Source of the DNA: JAPPFW01 sp965200835
GTDB taxonomy: Bacteria > Actinomycetota > Acidimicrobiia > Spongiisociales > Spongiisociaceae
NCBI GenBank assembly: GCA_965200835.1
Contig: OZ241390.1
Coordinates: 1,054,001-1,118,000, forward strand
Direction: 5' to 3'
Length of the DNA: 64,000 nt
The position numbers were made by a program, and so were the translations under genes. How positions within the stretch are numbered: the first letter of the stretch is position 1; each line of letters opens with the position of its first letter. The notes beneath the pieces were generated by a model, which saw only the letters and a list, made by a program, of their open reading frames with translations, had not been told where the DNA came from and searched no databases. This document shows positions 44,322 to 53,370 of this stretch, in pieces.

Positions 44322-45803
44322 TCACCGTGCGCTGGACGCTATGGCCAGCAACCGTTCGAGGTCGATGGCCTCCTCGAGTCCGCCCGCCACCTCGTCGAGC
44401 GCGTTCTCCACCACCTGTTCGAACTCCAGATCGAGCTGTGGCCGGGCGCCAAGCTCCGAGAGCCAGGCCCGCCGGTAGTCATCGGAGGTGAACAGACCGT
44501 GCAGATGGACGCCGGCGATCCGTCCGCCGGGTGTCTGCGCTCCATCCGGTCCGTCAGCCAAATGGAAGACAGGCCGTTCGAGGTCGGGACCGGTGACCCG
44601 GCCGTTGTGGATCTCGTAGCCTTGCACGGGCACTCCGGATGTTGCGCATCGTCCGGAGGCCGGGCGGACGATCTTGCGCTCCTCCATGGTGGTCTCGATG
44701 TCGAGCAAGCCGAGACCCTCGACGCTGCCCGCCGGTCCGTCCACTCCCAGCGGGTCATGCACAGCCCGGCCGAGAATCTGCATCCCTCCGCAGATACCGA
44801 GTACCCGTCCACCGGACCGGGCATGCGCGATGATGTCGTGATCCCACCCCTGGTTGCGGCAGAACAGGAGGTCGCTGACGGTCGACTTCGTTCCGAGCAG
44901 CAGCACCAGGTCGGTGTCACGAGGAATCGGCTTTCCGGGTGGGACCACCACACAATCGACCTCCGGCTCGGCCGCCAGCGGGTCCAGATCGTCATGATTG
45001 GCAATGCTGGACAGAAGTGGAACAGCTACCTTGAGTCGGCTGCCCGTTTCACCTGCTGGCCGGCCACTCCCGGCCGAGTCCGCCAGCGCGACCGAGTCCT
45101 CCGATGGAAGCCGTGCGGCGGCCGGGATCCACGGGACCACCCCGAAACACGGCCAGCCGGTCTGCTGTTCGATGGCTCGGACACCCGGCGCGAAGATGGT
45201 CGGATCCCCGCGAAACTTGTTGATGATGAACCCGGCCACCATCGTGGCATCGGCCGGATCCAGCACCACTGCGGTCCCCACCAGTGATGCGATGACCCCA
45301 CCCCGGTCTATGTCCCCCACCATGCACACCGGTACGCCGGCGTGGCGAGCGAAACCCATGTTGGCGATGTCGCCCCTTCGCAGGTTGGTTTCCGCTGGGC
45401 TGCCGGCGCCTTCGACGATCACGATGTCATAGCCGGAGGCCACCCGCTCGAAGCTCTCCATGACCACCGCGAGCAGGCTGCCCCGATCGTTCACATAGTC
45501 ACCGGGTCGTAGGGTCCCGGCCCGGCGGCCCTGGACGACTAGCTGGGCGGTCCGGTCCGACTGCGGTTTGATCAGCACCGGATTGAAGTCAGTGCGCGGT
45601 GCCAGGCCGGCCGCTCGGGCCTGGAGAGCCTGCGCCCGGCCGATCTCGCCACCTTCGGGGCAGGCGGCCGCATTGTTCGACATGTTCTGCGGCTTGAAAG
45701 GAGCTACCGCCAACCCGCGCCGGGCAGCCGCCCGGCAGAGACCGGCGACGATCACCGACTTACCTGCGCTGGACCCGGTTGCTTGGATCATGAGGGCACC
45801 CAC
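44322..45803 (-). CDS. cobQ: Cobyric acid synthase (amidotransferase)
   Basis: 493 residues. The N-terminal dethiobiotin-synthetase-like domain starts MIQATGSSAGKSVIVAGLCRAAARRG and KPQNMSNNA. The C-terminal glutaminase-like domain has the nucleophile Cys in GICGGMQILG near residue 335 and a His in GVHLHGLF near residue 437. It amidates four carboxylates of adenosylcobyrinic a,c-diamide using glutamine and ATP. The gene is intact. It follows the broken cobD-type gene by about 40 nt. Confidence 0.92.
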   Translation of the reverse strand: MGALMIQATGSSAGKSVIVAGLCRAAARRGLAVAPFKPQNMSNNAAACPEGGEIGRAQALQARAAGLAPRTDFNPVLIKPQSDRTAQLVVQGRRAGTLRPGDYVNDRGSLLAVVMESFERVASGYDIVIVEGAGSPAETNLRRGDIANMGFARHAGVPVCMVGDIDRGGVIASLVGTAVVLDPADATMVAGFIINKFRGDPTIFAPGVRAIEQQTGWPCFGVVPWIPAAARLPSEDSVALADSAGSGRPAGETGSRLKVAVPLLSSIANHDDLDPLAAEPEVDCVVVPPGKPIPRDTDLVLLLGTKSTVSDLLFCRNQGWDHDIIAHARSGGRVLGICGGMQILGRAVHDPLGVDGPAGSVEGLGLLDIETTMEERKIVRPASGRCATSGVPVQGYEIHNGRVTGPDLERPVFHLADGPDGAQTPGGRIAGVHLHGLFTSDDYRRAWLSELGARPQLDLEFEQVVENALDEVAGGLEEAIDLERLLAIASSAR

Positions 45804-45844
45804 GGCGCGACAGGTTATCGGGCCGGCCTACCGAGCGGACCCGG

Positions 45845-46914
45845 TCAGGACTGGGGAACCGGCAGGACCTGGGAGAGGGCCTTGACCAACCGCCGGGTGT
45901 CGTCCAAGGGCCTGAGGCCGATCCGGATGTGCCTCGGGAGGCCAAACGATGCACAGTCCCGCACACACAACCGGTGCCGCTCCAGTAGCTGGCGGCGGAC
46001 GGCTGACGCGTCACCCACCTCCACCAGCAGGTGGTTGGCACTCGGGTGAGAGCAGGCCAGACCCATCCTGCGGAGCTCCCGCACCAGGTATTCACGGCTG
46101 GATCGCACCACGTGCCGGCCAGCCCGCACATCGTCCGGGTCTTCCAGCGCGGCGAGACCGGCGGCTTGGGCGAGGGCGTTGACGCTCCAACTGTACTGGA
46201 GCCGTGCGACCCGCTCTATCAGTCGCGGCGACGCCAGCAGGTAACCCAGCCTCAAGCCGGGTAGCCCGTAATCCTTGGTCATGGAGCGGAGCAGGACGAC
46301 GTTCCCGGCCGTGAGCAGACCGGTCGCATCCCAGGGCCGGTCGACAAACGCCACATACGCCTCGTCGAGGACGAGAAGGCCGGCCCTCCCGACCGCCCCG
46401 GCCACCGCCTGCACTTCCTCCTGTTCCAGGTAGACACCCGTGGGGTTGTTCGGGTTGCAGAGGAAGGTCAGCGAAGGCCTGGCTTCGGAGAGGGAGCGCA
46501 CCGCCCGGTCCATTTCCCATCGGAATCCCGACCGGCGTGCTGGGTGGAGCATCATGGGCTCCGCGCCTTCCAAGCGGATCGCCGCCTCGTACTCGACGAA
46601 GGTAGGGCCGAACACGCAAGCCAGATCACCGGGACGGAGACAGGATCGCGCCAGCAGGTGGATGAGCTCGGTAGATCCGTTGCCCACCAGGATGCTCCCC
46701 TTCGGAACTCCCAGTTTCCGGCGAGGGCGTGGCGGAGCCGGCGACAAGTCGGGTCGGGATAGGTGGAGGGATCCACCTCCCGTATGGTGTCGAGCACCCT
46801 CGGCGAGGCCCCGAGCGGGTTGACGCTAGCGCTGAAGTCGATGACCTCGGTGGGATCCAGCCCGAGACTCTCCAGTTCGGCAAAGTCAAGCCCGCCATGT
46901 TTGGTACGGGACAT
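45845..46914 (-). pseudogene. Threonine-phosphate decarboxylase-like aminotransferase (CobD/CobC type), frameshifted
   Basis: The start at 46914 encodes MSRTKHGG, then VIDFSASVNPLGASPRVL and a YPDP segment. The remaining 300 residues continue in another frame: VPKGSILVGNGSTELIHLLARS, FLCNPNNPTGVYL, LDEAYVAF and the PLP-binding SMTKDYGLPGLRLGY. One base is missing near 46714-46722, where AGKLGVP would be expected. The family is class I PLP enzymes close to histidinol-phosphate aminotransferase; within a cobalamin cluster it makes aminopropanol phosphate for the nucleotide loop. As written the protein is truncated. Confidence 0.78.
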
Positions 46915-46922
46915 GGCCGGTC

Positions 46923-47345
46923 CTAACCCCAGACCGAGTTGCGCAGTGCGATCAGGGCTCCCACTACTGGAATTGCCAGAGCGGCCACGGCGTAGCAGAG
47001 CCGCACCGCTGTGCGCAGGTCGGAGGTCGTAGGATCCCGTAGCCCGTCCCCTATCCGGTAGTGCCCGACCTTCTCGAGCGCCGTCCCGAGGATTCCGGCC
47101 ATCGCGCCGATAGTCCATCCGGCATTGGGACTGGCAGTCAGGCTCCGATCCCTGCACATGATGCGCCATCCCCGGCGGGCGGATAGGAGGCGTACGGGCA
47201 GACCGGCTAGCAGCATCAACAGAGCGCTCATCCGGGCAGGTATCAGATTGGCGAGATCGTCGAGGCGAGCGGAAGCCTTCCCCAGGTATTCGTACTTCCC
47301 GCGGTATCCGATCATGCTGTCCAGGGTGTTGAGGGCTCGGTAGGC
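46923..47345 (-). pseudogene. cbiB: Adenosylcobinamide-phosphate synthase, 3' half only
   Basis: The readable protein begins with AYRALNTLDSMIGYRGKYEYLGKASARLDDL, a conserved block from the middle of CbiB, and ends normally near ALIALRNSVWG. The first 150 or so residues are missing. Directly upstream is the end of the cobS frame, so a deletion seems to have joined the two genes and removed the cobS stop as well. CbiB attaches the aminopropanol linker to cobyric acid. Confidence 0.72.
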
Positions 47346-48175
47346 GGATGGGAGAGCGCAGCCAATCCGGATCGCCGAACGTTAGGAAGGCCGCCGCCAC
47401 CAGCATGGCGCACTCGGACAGCTCGACCGCCGCACCGTAGATGTCGCCGGTCACTCCACCCAGTAGGCGGCTCGCCCAGGCGCCCACCCCCCAAGCTACG
47501 GATCCGCCCACCGCGACGAGCGCCAACCCCACCGGCCCCATCAGGACGACCGCTACCAGCGTCACGACTCCAAGCCCGGCGATCGCTACGCGTACCTTGG
47601 CGGTCGGCAGGAAGGCAGTGCCGAGTCCCGAACTCCTGAGGTAGCGATACCGGGCCATCACCACCAGGATCCCCCAGCGGGATAGCCGGAACGATCAGGA
47701 TCATCCACCAGAACCCGGAGGCCGATAGTTCGCCCAGACCCGCGGCCTTCAGCATGATCAGGCAAACCGCTCCGACCACCCCGAATGCTCCCACATGCGG
47801 GTCCCGGAGGATCTGGAGTCGTCTCCGGCGGTCCGACCCACCCAACAGAGCGTCACAGGTATCGATGAATCCATCCAGGTGCAAACCTCTGGTCAGCACT
47901 GCCAGCACTCCTACCAGGATGCTGCCGTGCAGCCAGGTTGGGCCTGCTGGATGGTCCAGCACCATACCCATGACCTCCGCGAGGGGCACCGAACCCCCGG
48001 TCGACACGAGCAGGTATGCGAGCCGGAGCACCCCGGCCACTGCTGCCAGGATCAACCCGATCAGCAGACCAGCCACGGGAAACCACCCGGGCGCTCTGGC
48101 CAGTGCATCGCTCGCAGGCCGGGGCCGGGCCGGGAGGATGGTGAGAAAGCCTATGGCAGCGCGGAGTCCCTCCAT
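47346..48175 (-). pseudogene. cobS: Cobalamin-5'-phosphate synthase, frameshifted and without its own stop
   Basis: From ATG 48175 the frame encodes MEGLRAAIGFLTILPARP and the CobS landmark RGLHLDGFIDTCDALLGGSDRRRRLQILRDPHVGAFG. Near 47678-47684 the reading shifts by one base (around a CCC run on the minus strand). The other frame then continues with RWGILVVMARYRYLRSSGLG and GGVTGDIYGAAVELSE, also typical of CobS. The tail runs on into the cbiB remnant. CobS joins the GDP-activated corrinoid to the lower-ligand riboside in the membrane. Confidence 0.78.
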
Positions 48176-48194
48176 CCGATCGTCTACGGGGGAG

Positions 48195-49263
48195 CTATTT
48201 GGCCGGCGGGCGGTCGGACACCCCCGCCCCCTCGAACGTGGCCATCTCGGTGAGGCAGGCGGCGGCCGACTCGATGATGCCCATGGCCAGCACCGCGCCG
48301 GTCCCCTCCCCGAGGCGCATGCCGAGGTCGAGTAGTGGATCCAGCTCGAGATGCGAGAGGACAGCGCCATGCCCCGCTTCGGCCGAGCGGTGGGAGGCAA
48401 TCAGGTAGTCCCCGACGGCCGGCTCCAGACCGTGGGCCAGGAGAGCGGCGGCACCGGAGATGAACCCGTCGAGCACCACGGCACGCCGTTCCGAAGCCGC
48501 CCCCAGCGCTACCCCCGCCAGCACACCGATCTCGAACCCTCCTACCTGGGCGAGCACGTCGATCGGATCCTCCGGGTCGGGTGAGTTGACTTCGAGAGCG
48601 CGGCTGACCACGGCCACCTTGTGCCGGAGCTCTTCAGGGGTGCGCCCGGTACCTCCCCCCGTGGTCTCCTCGGGTGACCGACCGGTAATAGCGGCTGTTA
48701 TGGCACTCGAGGAGGTGGTGTTTCCGATACCCATGTCTCCGGGGGCGATCAGGTCGGTGCCCCATCCTGCCACTTCGATCGCCAGGTCGGCCCCGGCTTC
48801 TAGGCATCGGACTGCCTGGCCGACGGGTCATGGCCGGCCCCCGGCTGATATCGGCCGTCCCGCGCCCCACCCGCAGGCTCCGCAGCTGGGGATGGTCGGG
48901 CAATCGATCTGAGGCTATCCCGGCATCCACCACCAGCTGGCCAACCCCGCCGGTACGGGCCATGGCGCTCACAGCCGCTCCCCCCGCCAAGAAGTTGCCA
49001 GCCATCTGGGCCGTCACCTCCTGGGGGTATCCGGTCACGCCCTGGGCAACCACCCCGTGGTCACCGGCCGCCACGATCACCGCCTTGCCGCGGAAGACCG
49101 GACGTTCGGTGCCGAGGATGGCGGCCAGCCGGATCGATAGCTCTTCCAGCCGGCCCAGACTGCCCGGCGGCTTGGTCAGAGTCAGATGCCGGGCGGCCGC
49201 TCGCTCCGCAAAGCTCCGGTCCGAGGGACGTATTCTTTCCAGCACCTGTGCCAGGGTCGTCAT
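48195..49263 (-). pseudogene. cobT: Nicotinate-nucleotide-dimethylbenzimidazole phosphoribosyltransferase, frameshifted
   Basis: The 5' part (to about 48830) has LTKPPGSLGRLEELSIRLAAI, VIVAAGDHGVVAQGVTGYPQEVTAQM and GRGTADI. The 3' part lies in another frame with GADLAIEVAGWGTDLIAPGDMGIGNTTSS, GRTPEELRHK, LAQVGGFEIGVLAG and the catalytic Glu region GMRLGEGTGA. A one- or two-base change near 48819-48827 separates them. CobT activates the lower ligand base. It is the first gene of the minus-strand order cobT-cobS-cbiB-cobD-cobQ-cobU. Confidence 0.82.
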
Positions 49264-49387
49264 GGCTAACTCCCGATCTTGGGACTTGCTGCTGTGGCTG
49301 GACAGGATCCTACGAGAACTCTGGCTCGTCGGCGGCAGGAGGATCCCCCGCCCGCCGGAGTTCGGCTCTCCAAACGTTCATGGGGGT

Positions 49388-49640
49388 TGAACTTGTCACA
49401 GCCGTAATGCACTATGTGTGTACCAGACACCTGAGCGGCCGGAACGGACGTCCTTCGACCGCTCGAGAGATCATCGTTCTCGGAGCCGGCGGCCGTCACG
49501 GTATGGCCGGACACGCTCCGAGCCCCGGACAGGTGGTGGCGGGGGAGGGCCCGAAGGGGGGCGGACTCTGCGGAGTTTTTCGCGCTCTTTCGGTGGCTTC
49601 TCCGTGGCGGGGCGACGGAGGAACTAATCCTCTGAGGGGC
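49388..49640 (+). repeat. Intergenic repeat family, copy 3
   Basis: GTTGAACTTGTCACAGCC and TAATGCA (49388-49412) match the left block of copy 2. TGGTGGCGGGGGAGGG, GTTTTTCGCG and CTAAT in the right half match the right block more loosely. It occupies the divergent spacer between cobT and the cobalamin riboswitch, so it may overlap their promoters. Confidence 0.55.
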
Positions 49641-49689
49641 TTCTGATTGGCGTAAGGCTTCGAACCAACGGCTATAGTGACCACCGACC

Positions 49690-49830
49690 CGGCGATAAAG
49701 CTGGGTGCCGTGGAACTCAGCGAAGTCCGGTAAAAGTCCGGCGCTGTCCCGCAACTGTCAAGCCCCTCCCATCCGGGAAGGGACGAGCCAGGGCGCCTGA
49801 CCCGCGGTCGCGTATCAGCTCTCGGAGGAA
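49690..49830 (+). ncRNA. Cobalamin riboswitch
   Basis: The aptamer is recognisable from GGTGCCGTGGAA, then AAGTCCGG, the highly conserved GCTGTCCCGCAACTGT (about 49751-49766), and GAGCCAGGGCGCCTGA near 49786-49801. Boundaries are approximate. It precedes the btuF-btuC-btuD-cobO genes and should turn them off when adenosylcobalamin is plentiful. The expression platform is probably the hairpin at 49877-49908. Confidence 0.88.
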
Positions 49831-49876
49831 GGGTTGGTCGTGCTGGTTCCCTCCCCGGAGCCTGACGATCTCTCTT

Positions 49877-49908
49877 CATCCTCCCTTATCCAAGGAGGAT
49901 GTTTTTTT
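49877..49908 (+). promoter_or_regulatory. Terminator/ribosome-site-sequestering hairpin of the riboswitch
   Basis: CATCCTCC (49877-49884) pairs perfectly with GGAGGATG (49894-49901) over a 9-nt loop, followed at once by seven T (49902-49908). The 3' arm contains the ribosome site AAGGAGG of btuF, and the TTG start at 49907 lies at the end of the T-run. The structure can therefore act as intrinsic terminator and block translation at the same time. Confidence 0.7.
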
Positions 49909-50923
49909 GCGAGGAAAACACCTACTACTGCTCTTAGTACTGTTCCTGATCGGTTCCGCATGCAGCGGAGAGGATCAGCAGGACACCACCACGGTCGCCT
50001 ACACGGACACCACCGTTGCGCGGCAGTACAGCACCGACACCACGGCTGGGACAGGAGTCACCACCACAAGTCCACCCGAGACGACTGCCGCTCCTGCGGA
50101 GCCCGACGGGGGGGAGTTCCCCGTCACCGTGGATGGGGTGGTTATCCCGGAGCGGCCGGTGGCCATCATCTCACTGTCCCCTACCGCCACCGAGATCCTG
50201 TTTGCCCTCGGCGCGGGCAGCAAGGTCATCGCGGTCGACGCCATGTCCAACTATCCCGCCGATGCGCCGATTACCGACATGAGCGGCTTCCAGCCGAACG
50301 TGGAAGCCATCGCCGCCTTCGGGCCCGACCTGGTGGTGATCTCGTGGGACACGGGCGACGTGGCTACCGGTCTCGAAGCCCTTGGCATCCCGGTGATCGT
50401 CCACTCCGCCGCTGCCAACCTCGATGACGCCTACCAGCAGATGCGGGCGCTCGGCCAGGCGACCGGCAACCCTGATGCGGCTGAGAGCCTGGTGACCTCG
50501 ATCGAGGATGAGCTAGCCGAGCTGGTTGAGCAGTACGGAGCCGTCGGCCAGGGCCTCACCTATTACCACGAGGTGGACGACAATCTCTACTCGGCCACTT
50601 CCGCCACCTTCATCGGCAACGTATACGGGCTGTTCGGGTTGGAGAACATCGCGGATGCGGCCGACATCGAGGGCTTTGGCTATCCGCAGCTCTCCAGCGA
50701 GTACATCATCGAGACCGATCCGGACCTCATCTTCTATGGCTGCGCTGTGTGGTGCGGTACCACGGCCGAGGTCCTAGCCGAACGGCCGGGGGGCTGGAAC
50801 GGCTTGCAGGCTGTCGAGACCGGGACCCTCATCGAAGTGGATGACGATCTCAGCAGCCGCTGGGGACCCCGGATCATCGAGTTCGCCCGACTGATAGGCG
50901 ACGTGCTGTCCAACCTGTCCTAG
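49907..50923 (+). CDS. btuF: Cobalamin ABC transporter substrate-binding lipoprotein
   Basis: 338 residues from TTG 49907, 8 nt after AAGGAGG. The signal peptide ends in the lipobox LIGSACS, and a Thr-rich linker follows. The mature part shows RPVAIISLSPTATEILFALGAGSKVIAVDAMSNYP, the start of the type III binding fold of BtuF, and ends with DDLSSRWGPRIIEF. It captures cobalamin or cobinamide outside the membrane. Placement right after a cobalamin riboswitch supports the substrate. An out-of-frame ATG at 49899 is not used. Confidence 0.88.
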   Translation: MRGKHLLLLLVLFLIGSACSGEDQQDTTTVAYTDTTVARQYSTDTTAGTGVTTTSPPETTAAPAEPDGGEFPVTVDGVVIPERPVAIISLSPTATEILFALGAGSKVIAVDAMSNYPADAPITDMSGFQPNVEAIAAFGPDLVVISWDTGDVATGLEALGIPVIVHSAAANLDDAYQQMRALGQATGNPDAAESLVTSIEDELAELVEQYGAVGQGLTYYHEVDDNLYSATSATFIGNVYGLFGLENIADAADIEGFGYPQLSSEYIIETDPDLIFYGCAVWCGTTAEVLAERPGGWNGLQAVETGTLIEVDDDLSSRWGPRIIEFARLIGDVLSNLS

Positions 50924-50934
50924 GTGGCCCGATA

Positions 50935-51981
50935 GTGGCACTCGGCGCGGCCACCCCGTTGCAACCTGCCCGGCTGCGGTGGGGATGGATGCTCGCCGTC
51001 CTGTCGGTGCTGGCGCTAGCCATGCTGGCCGGCCTGACCATCGGACCGGCCAGCATCGAACCCATTGCAGTGCTTCGTGAGCTGGCAGCGGGGTTGTTCG
51101 GAGGTCAGGAAGCCGGCCTTTCGGTTACCCACCGGGCAATCATCTGGGAAATTCGCTTGCCAAGGGTGCTGCTGGGTGGCTTGGTGGGTGGCTTGCTGTC
51201 GCTGGCCGGAGCCGCCTACCAGGGAGTCTTTCGCAACCCCTTGGCCGACCCTTACCTGCTCGGAGTGGCCGCCGGTGGGGGCTTCGGCGCGACGGTGGCC
51301 CTCACCCTCATCCCCAGCACCGATGGTCGCCTGCTTCCGCTGGCAGCCTTCGTCGGTGCCCTGGCCGCGGCCGGTCTTACCTTTGCGGTGGGACGTTCGA
51401 TGGGAGGGCGCAGCGCGGCGTCGCTCATTCTCGCCGGGGTGGCGGTGGCGGCCTTCTTCACCGCCCTGCAGACCTTCCTCCTTCAACAGAATGCCGAGAA
51501 CATCCGGCAGGTCTACTCGTGGATCCTTGGTCAGCTCGGTACTACCGGATGGCGGGAGGTGCTCATTCTGGTGCCCTACGCTCTCGTTTGCGGGGCCGGC
51601 CTGGTAGCACACCGGCGTTTGCTAGACGTGATGAGCATCGGCGACGAGGAAGCCGAGACCCTGGGAGTATCCACCACCCGACTGAGGGCCACCGTGGTGG
51701 TCTTCGCCACCCTCGCCACCGCGGCTGCGGTGGCTGTGAGCGGGCTTATCGCGTTCGTAGGGCTGGTCGTACCCCACACCATCCGCCTGCTGGTGGGCGT
51801 GAGCTACCGGTCCCTCATCCCGGTGTCGGCCATCGCGGGCGGCGCTTTCCTGATTCTGGCCGATCTGGCAGCCCGCACGGTGGCGAGCCCCGCGGAGCTC
51901 CCGATCGGGGTGGTCACCGCTTTTGTCGGCGCACCGTTCTTCATGGTCGTTCTGCGCACTACCAGGCGATTCCTCGTATGA
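50935..51981 (+). CDS. btuC: Cobalamin ABC transporter permease (FecCD family)
   Basis: 348 residues, about ten membrane helices, starting at GTG 50935. Family blocks are IRLPRVLLGGLVGGLLSLAGAAYQGVFRNPLADPYLLGVAAGGGFGA, VYSWILGQL, the ATPase-coupling GDEEAETLGV, and VSGLIAFVGLVVPHTIRL. It overlaps the ATPase gene by four bases. It forms the membrane channel for cobalamin import. Confidence 0.88.
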   Translation: MALGAATPLQPARLRWGWMLAVLSVLALAMLAGLTIGPASIEPIAVLRELAAGLFGGQEAGLSVTHRAIIWEIRLPRVLLGGLVGGLLSLAGAAYQGVFRNPLADPYLLGVAAGGGFGATVALTLIPSTDGRLLPLAAFVGALAAAGLTFAVGRSMGGRSAASLILAGVAVAAFFTALQTFLLQQNAENIRQVYSWILGQLGTTGWREVLILVPYALVCGAGLVAHRRLLDVMSIGDEEAETLGVSTTRLRATVVVFATLATAAAVAVSGLIAFVGLVVPHTIRLLVGVSYRSLIPVSAIAGGAFLILADLAARTVASPAELPIGVVTAFVGAPFFMVVLRTTRRFLV

Positions 51982-52757
51982 GTGTCGTGATCCGCCACCT
52001 CTCGGTGTCCTATCTGCCGGGATCGCCGGTGCTTGGCGGGATCGATCTGGAAGTTGCCAAGGGCGAATGGCTCTGTCTGCTGGGACCCAACGGTGCCGGC
52101 AAGTCGACCCTACTGAAAGCTATCGCCGGCCTGGTAGAGCACACCGGATCGATCGAATTGCAGGGGGTCGACGCCCGCCTCGTGAGCAAACGGGACAGGG
52201 CCCGGTCGATAGCGTTCGTTCCCCAGGAACCGGTATTCCCCGTGGGGATGACGGTGTACGAGTACGTCCTGCTGGGCCGCACTCCCCATCTGCCCTATTT
52301 CGGGACAGAAGGCCGTCTCGACCTGCAGGCAGGCTGGGCCGCCCTGGACCTGCTGCGCCTACGAAGGCTTGCCGACCGCAACCTGTCCGAGATCAGCGGG
52401 GGAGAACGGCGTCGGGCTGTGCTCGCCAGGGCGATCGCCCAGGAAGCCGACATCTTGCTTCTCGACGAGCCGACTTCTGCGCTCGACATCGGCCAGGGCC
52501 AGAACGCGCTCGAGTTGATCGGCCACCTGCGCAAGCAGCGGGCCGTAACAATCATCACCGCCATGCATGATCTGACCCTCGCCGGGCAGTTCGCCGACCG
52601 TCTGCTGATGATTTCGGGCGGACGGATAGTGGCCGCCGGAGCACCCGTGCAGGTGTTGACAACCGACTACATAAGGGACTTCTACCAGGCCAACGTCGAG
52701 GTGGTCACGGTCAACGACGACCTGGCGATAGTCCCGGTCAGGAATGGTTCCCGATGA
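51978..52757 (+). CDS. btuD: Cobalamin ABC transporter ATPase
   Basis: 259 residues. Walker A GPNGAGKST lies near residue 35; then FVPQEPVFPVGMTVYEYVLLGRTPH, the signature ISGGERRR, Walker B ILLLDEPTSALD and the H-loop MHDLTLA. It is the FecE/BtuD type. It starts at ATG 51978 in an ATGA overlap with the permease. The next gene also starts in a four-base overlap, so the operon is tightly coupled. Confidence 0.88.
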   Translation: MSVVIRHLSVSYLPGSPVLGGIDLEVAKGEWLCLLGPNGAGKSTLLKAIAGLVEHTGSIELQGVDARLVSKRDRARSIAFVPQEPVFPVGMTVYEYVLLGRTPHLPYFGTEGRLDLQAGWAALDLLRLRRLADRNLSEISGGERRRAVLARAIAQEADILLLDEPTSALDIGQGQNALELIGHLRKQRAVTIITAMHDLTLAGQFADRLLMISGGRIVAAGAPVQVLTTDYIRDFYQANVEVVTVNDDLAIVPVRNGSR

Positions 52758-53320
52758 GCGAAGCTCCCCGAACGGAAGATCCCCGCCGCCCCGATACCAG
52801 AAGGGCCAACTCCGTAGTGATCGTCAACACCGGAGACGGCAAGGGCAAGAGCACGGCCGCCATGGGGATGGTAATGCGGTCGGTAGCCCGCAACTGGCGG
52901 GTGTCGGTCGTGCAGTTCGTCAAGTCCGGCAAGTGGAAGGTGGGCGAGGAGAAGATCGGCCGCCGCCTCGGGGTGGACTGGGAAACCGGTGGTGACGGAT
53001 TCTCGTGGGACAGCGAGGACCTGGACCGTTCGGCCGAGCTGAACCTAGCCACCTGGCAGCTGGCCAGACGGCGGATCGAGGAGGGGAAGCATCGCCTAGT
53101 TGTGCTGGACGAAATCACCTACCCGATCAACTGGGGGTGGATCGCCGAGGAAGAAGTGGCGTCCACTATCGCCAACCGGCCGGCCAGGGTCAACGTGGTC
53201 GTTACCGGACGGGATGCCCCGGACGCTCTGGTAGCGATAGCCGACACGGTCACCGAGATGACTCCCGTCAAGCATGCTTACCAGCAAGGTATCCGGGCCA
53301 TACGCGGCATCGACTTCTGA
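52754..53320 (+). CDS. cobO: Cob(I)alamin adenosyltransferase (CobO/BtuR type)
   Basis: 188 residues. The P-loop variant NTGDGKGKST is near residue 25, FVKSGKWKVGEE follows, and VVLDEITYPINWGW and VVVTGRDAPDALVAIADTVTEM end with VKHAYQQGIRAIRGIDF, all specific to this family. It transfers the adenosyl group of ATP to the reduced cobalt of imported corrinoids, giving coenzyme B12. Its place at the end of the riboswitch operon couples import to activation. Confidence 0.92.
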   Translation: MSEAPRTEDPRRPDTRRANSVVIVNTGDGKGKSTAAMGMVMRSVARNWRVSVVQFVKSGKWKVGEEKIGRRLGVDWETGGDGFSWDSEDLDRSAELNLATWQLARRRIEEGKHRLVVLDEITYPINWGWIAEEEVASTIANRPARVNVVVTGRDAPDALVAIADTVTEMTPVKHAYQQGIRAIRGIDF

Positions 53321-53370
53321 ACGACAGGAGACCGCCGTGAGACATCGAACAACTGACCCGTGTGTTGCCT

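Noticed and set aside
49266..49754. Minus-strand open frame across the cobT-btuF spacer
   Set aside because: It overlaps repeat copy 3 and the cobalamin riboswitch; the shared motif with copy 2 is conserved as nucleotides, not as protein.
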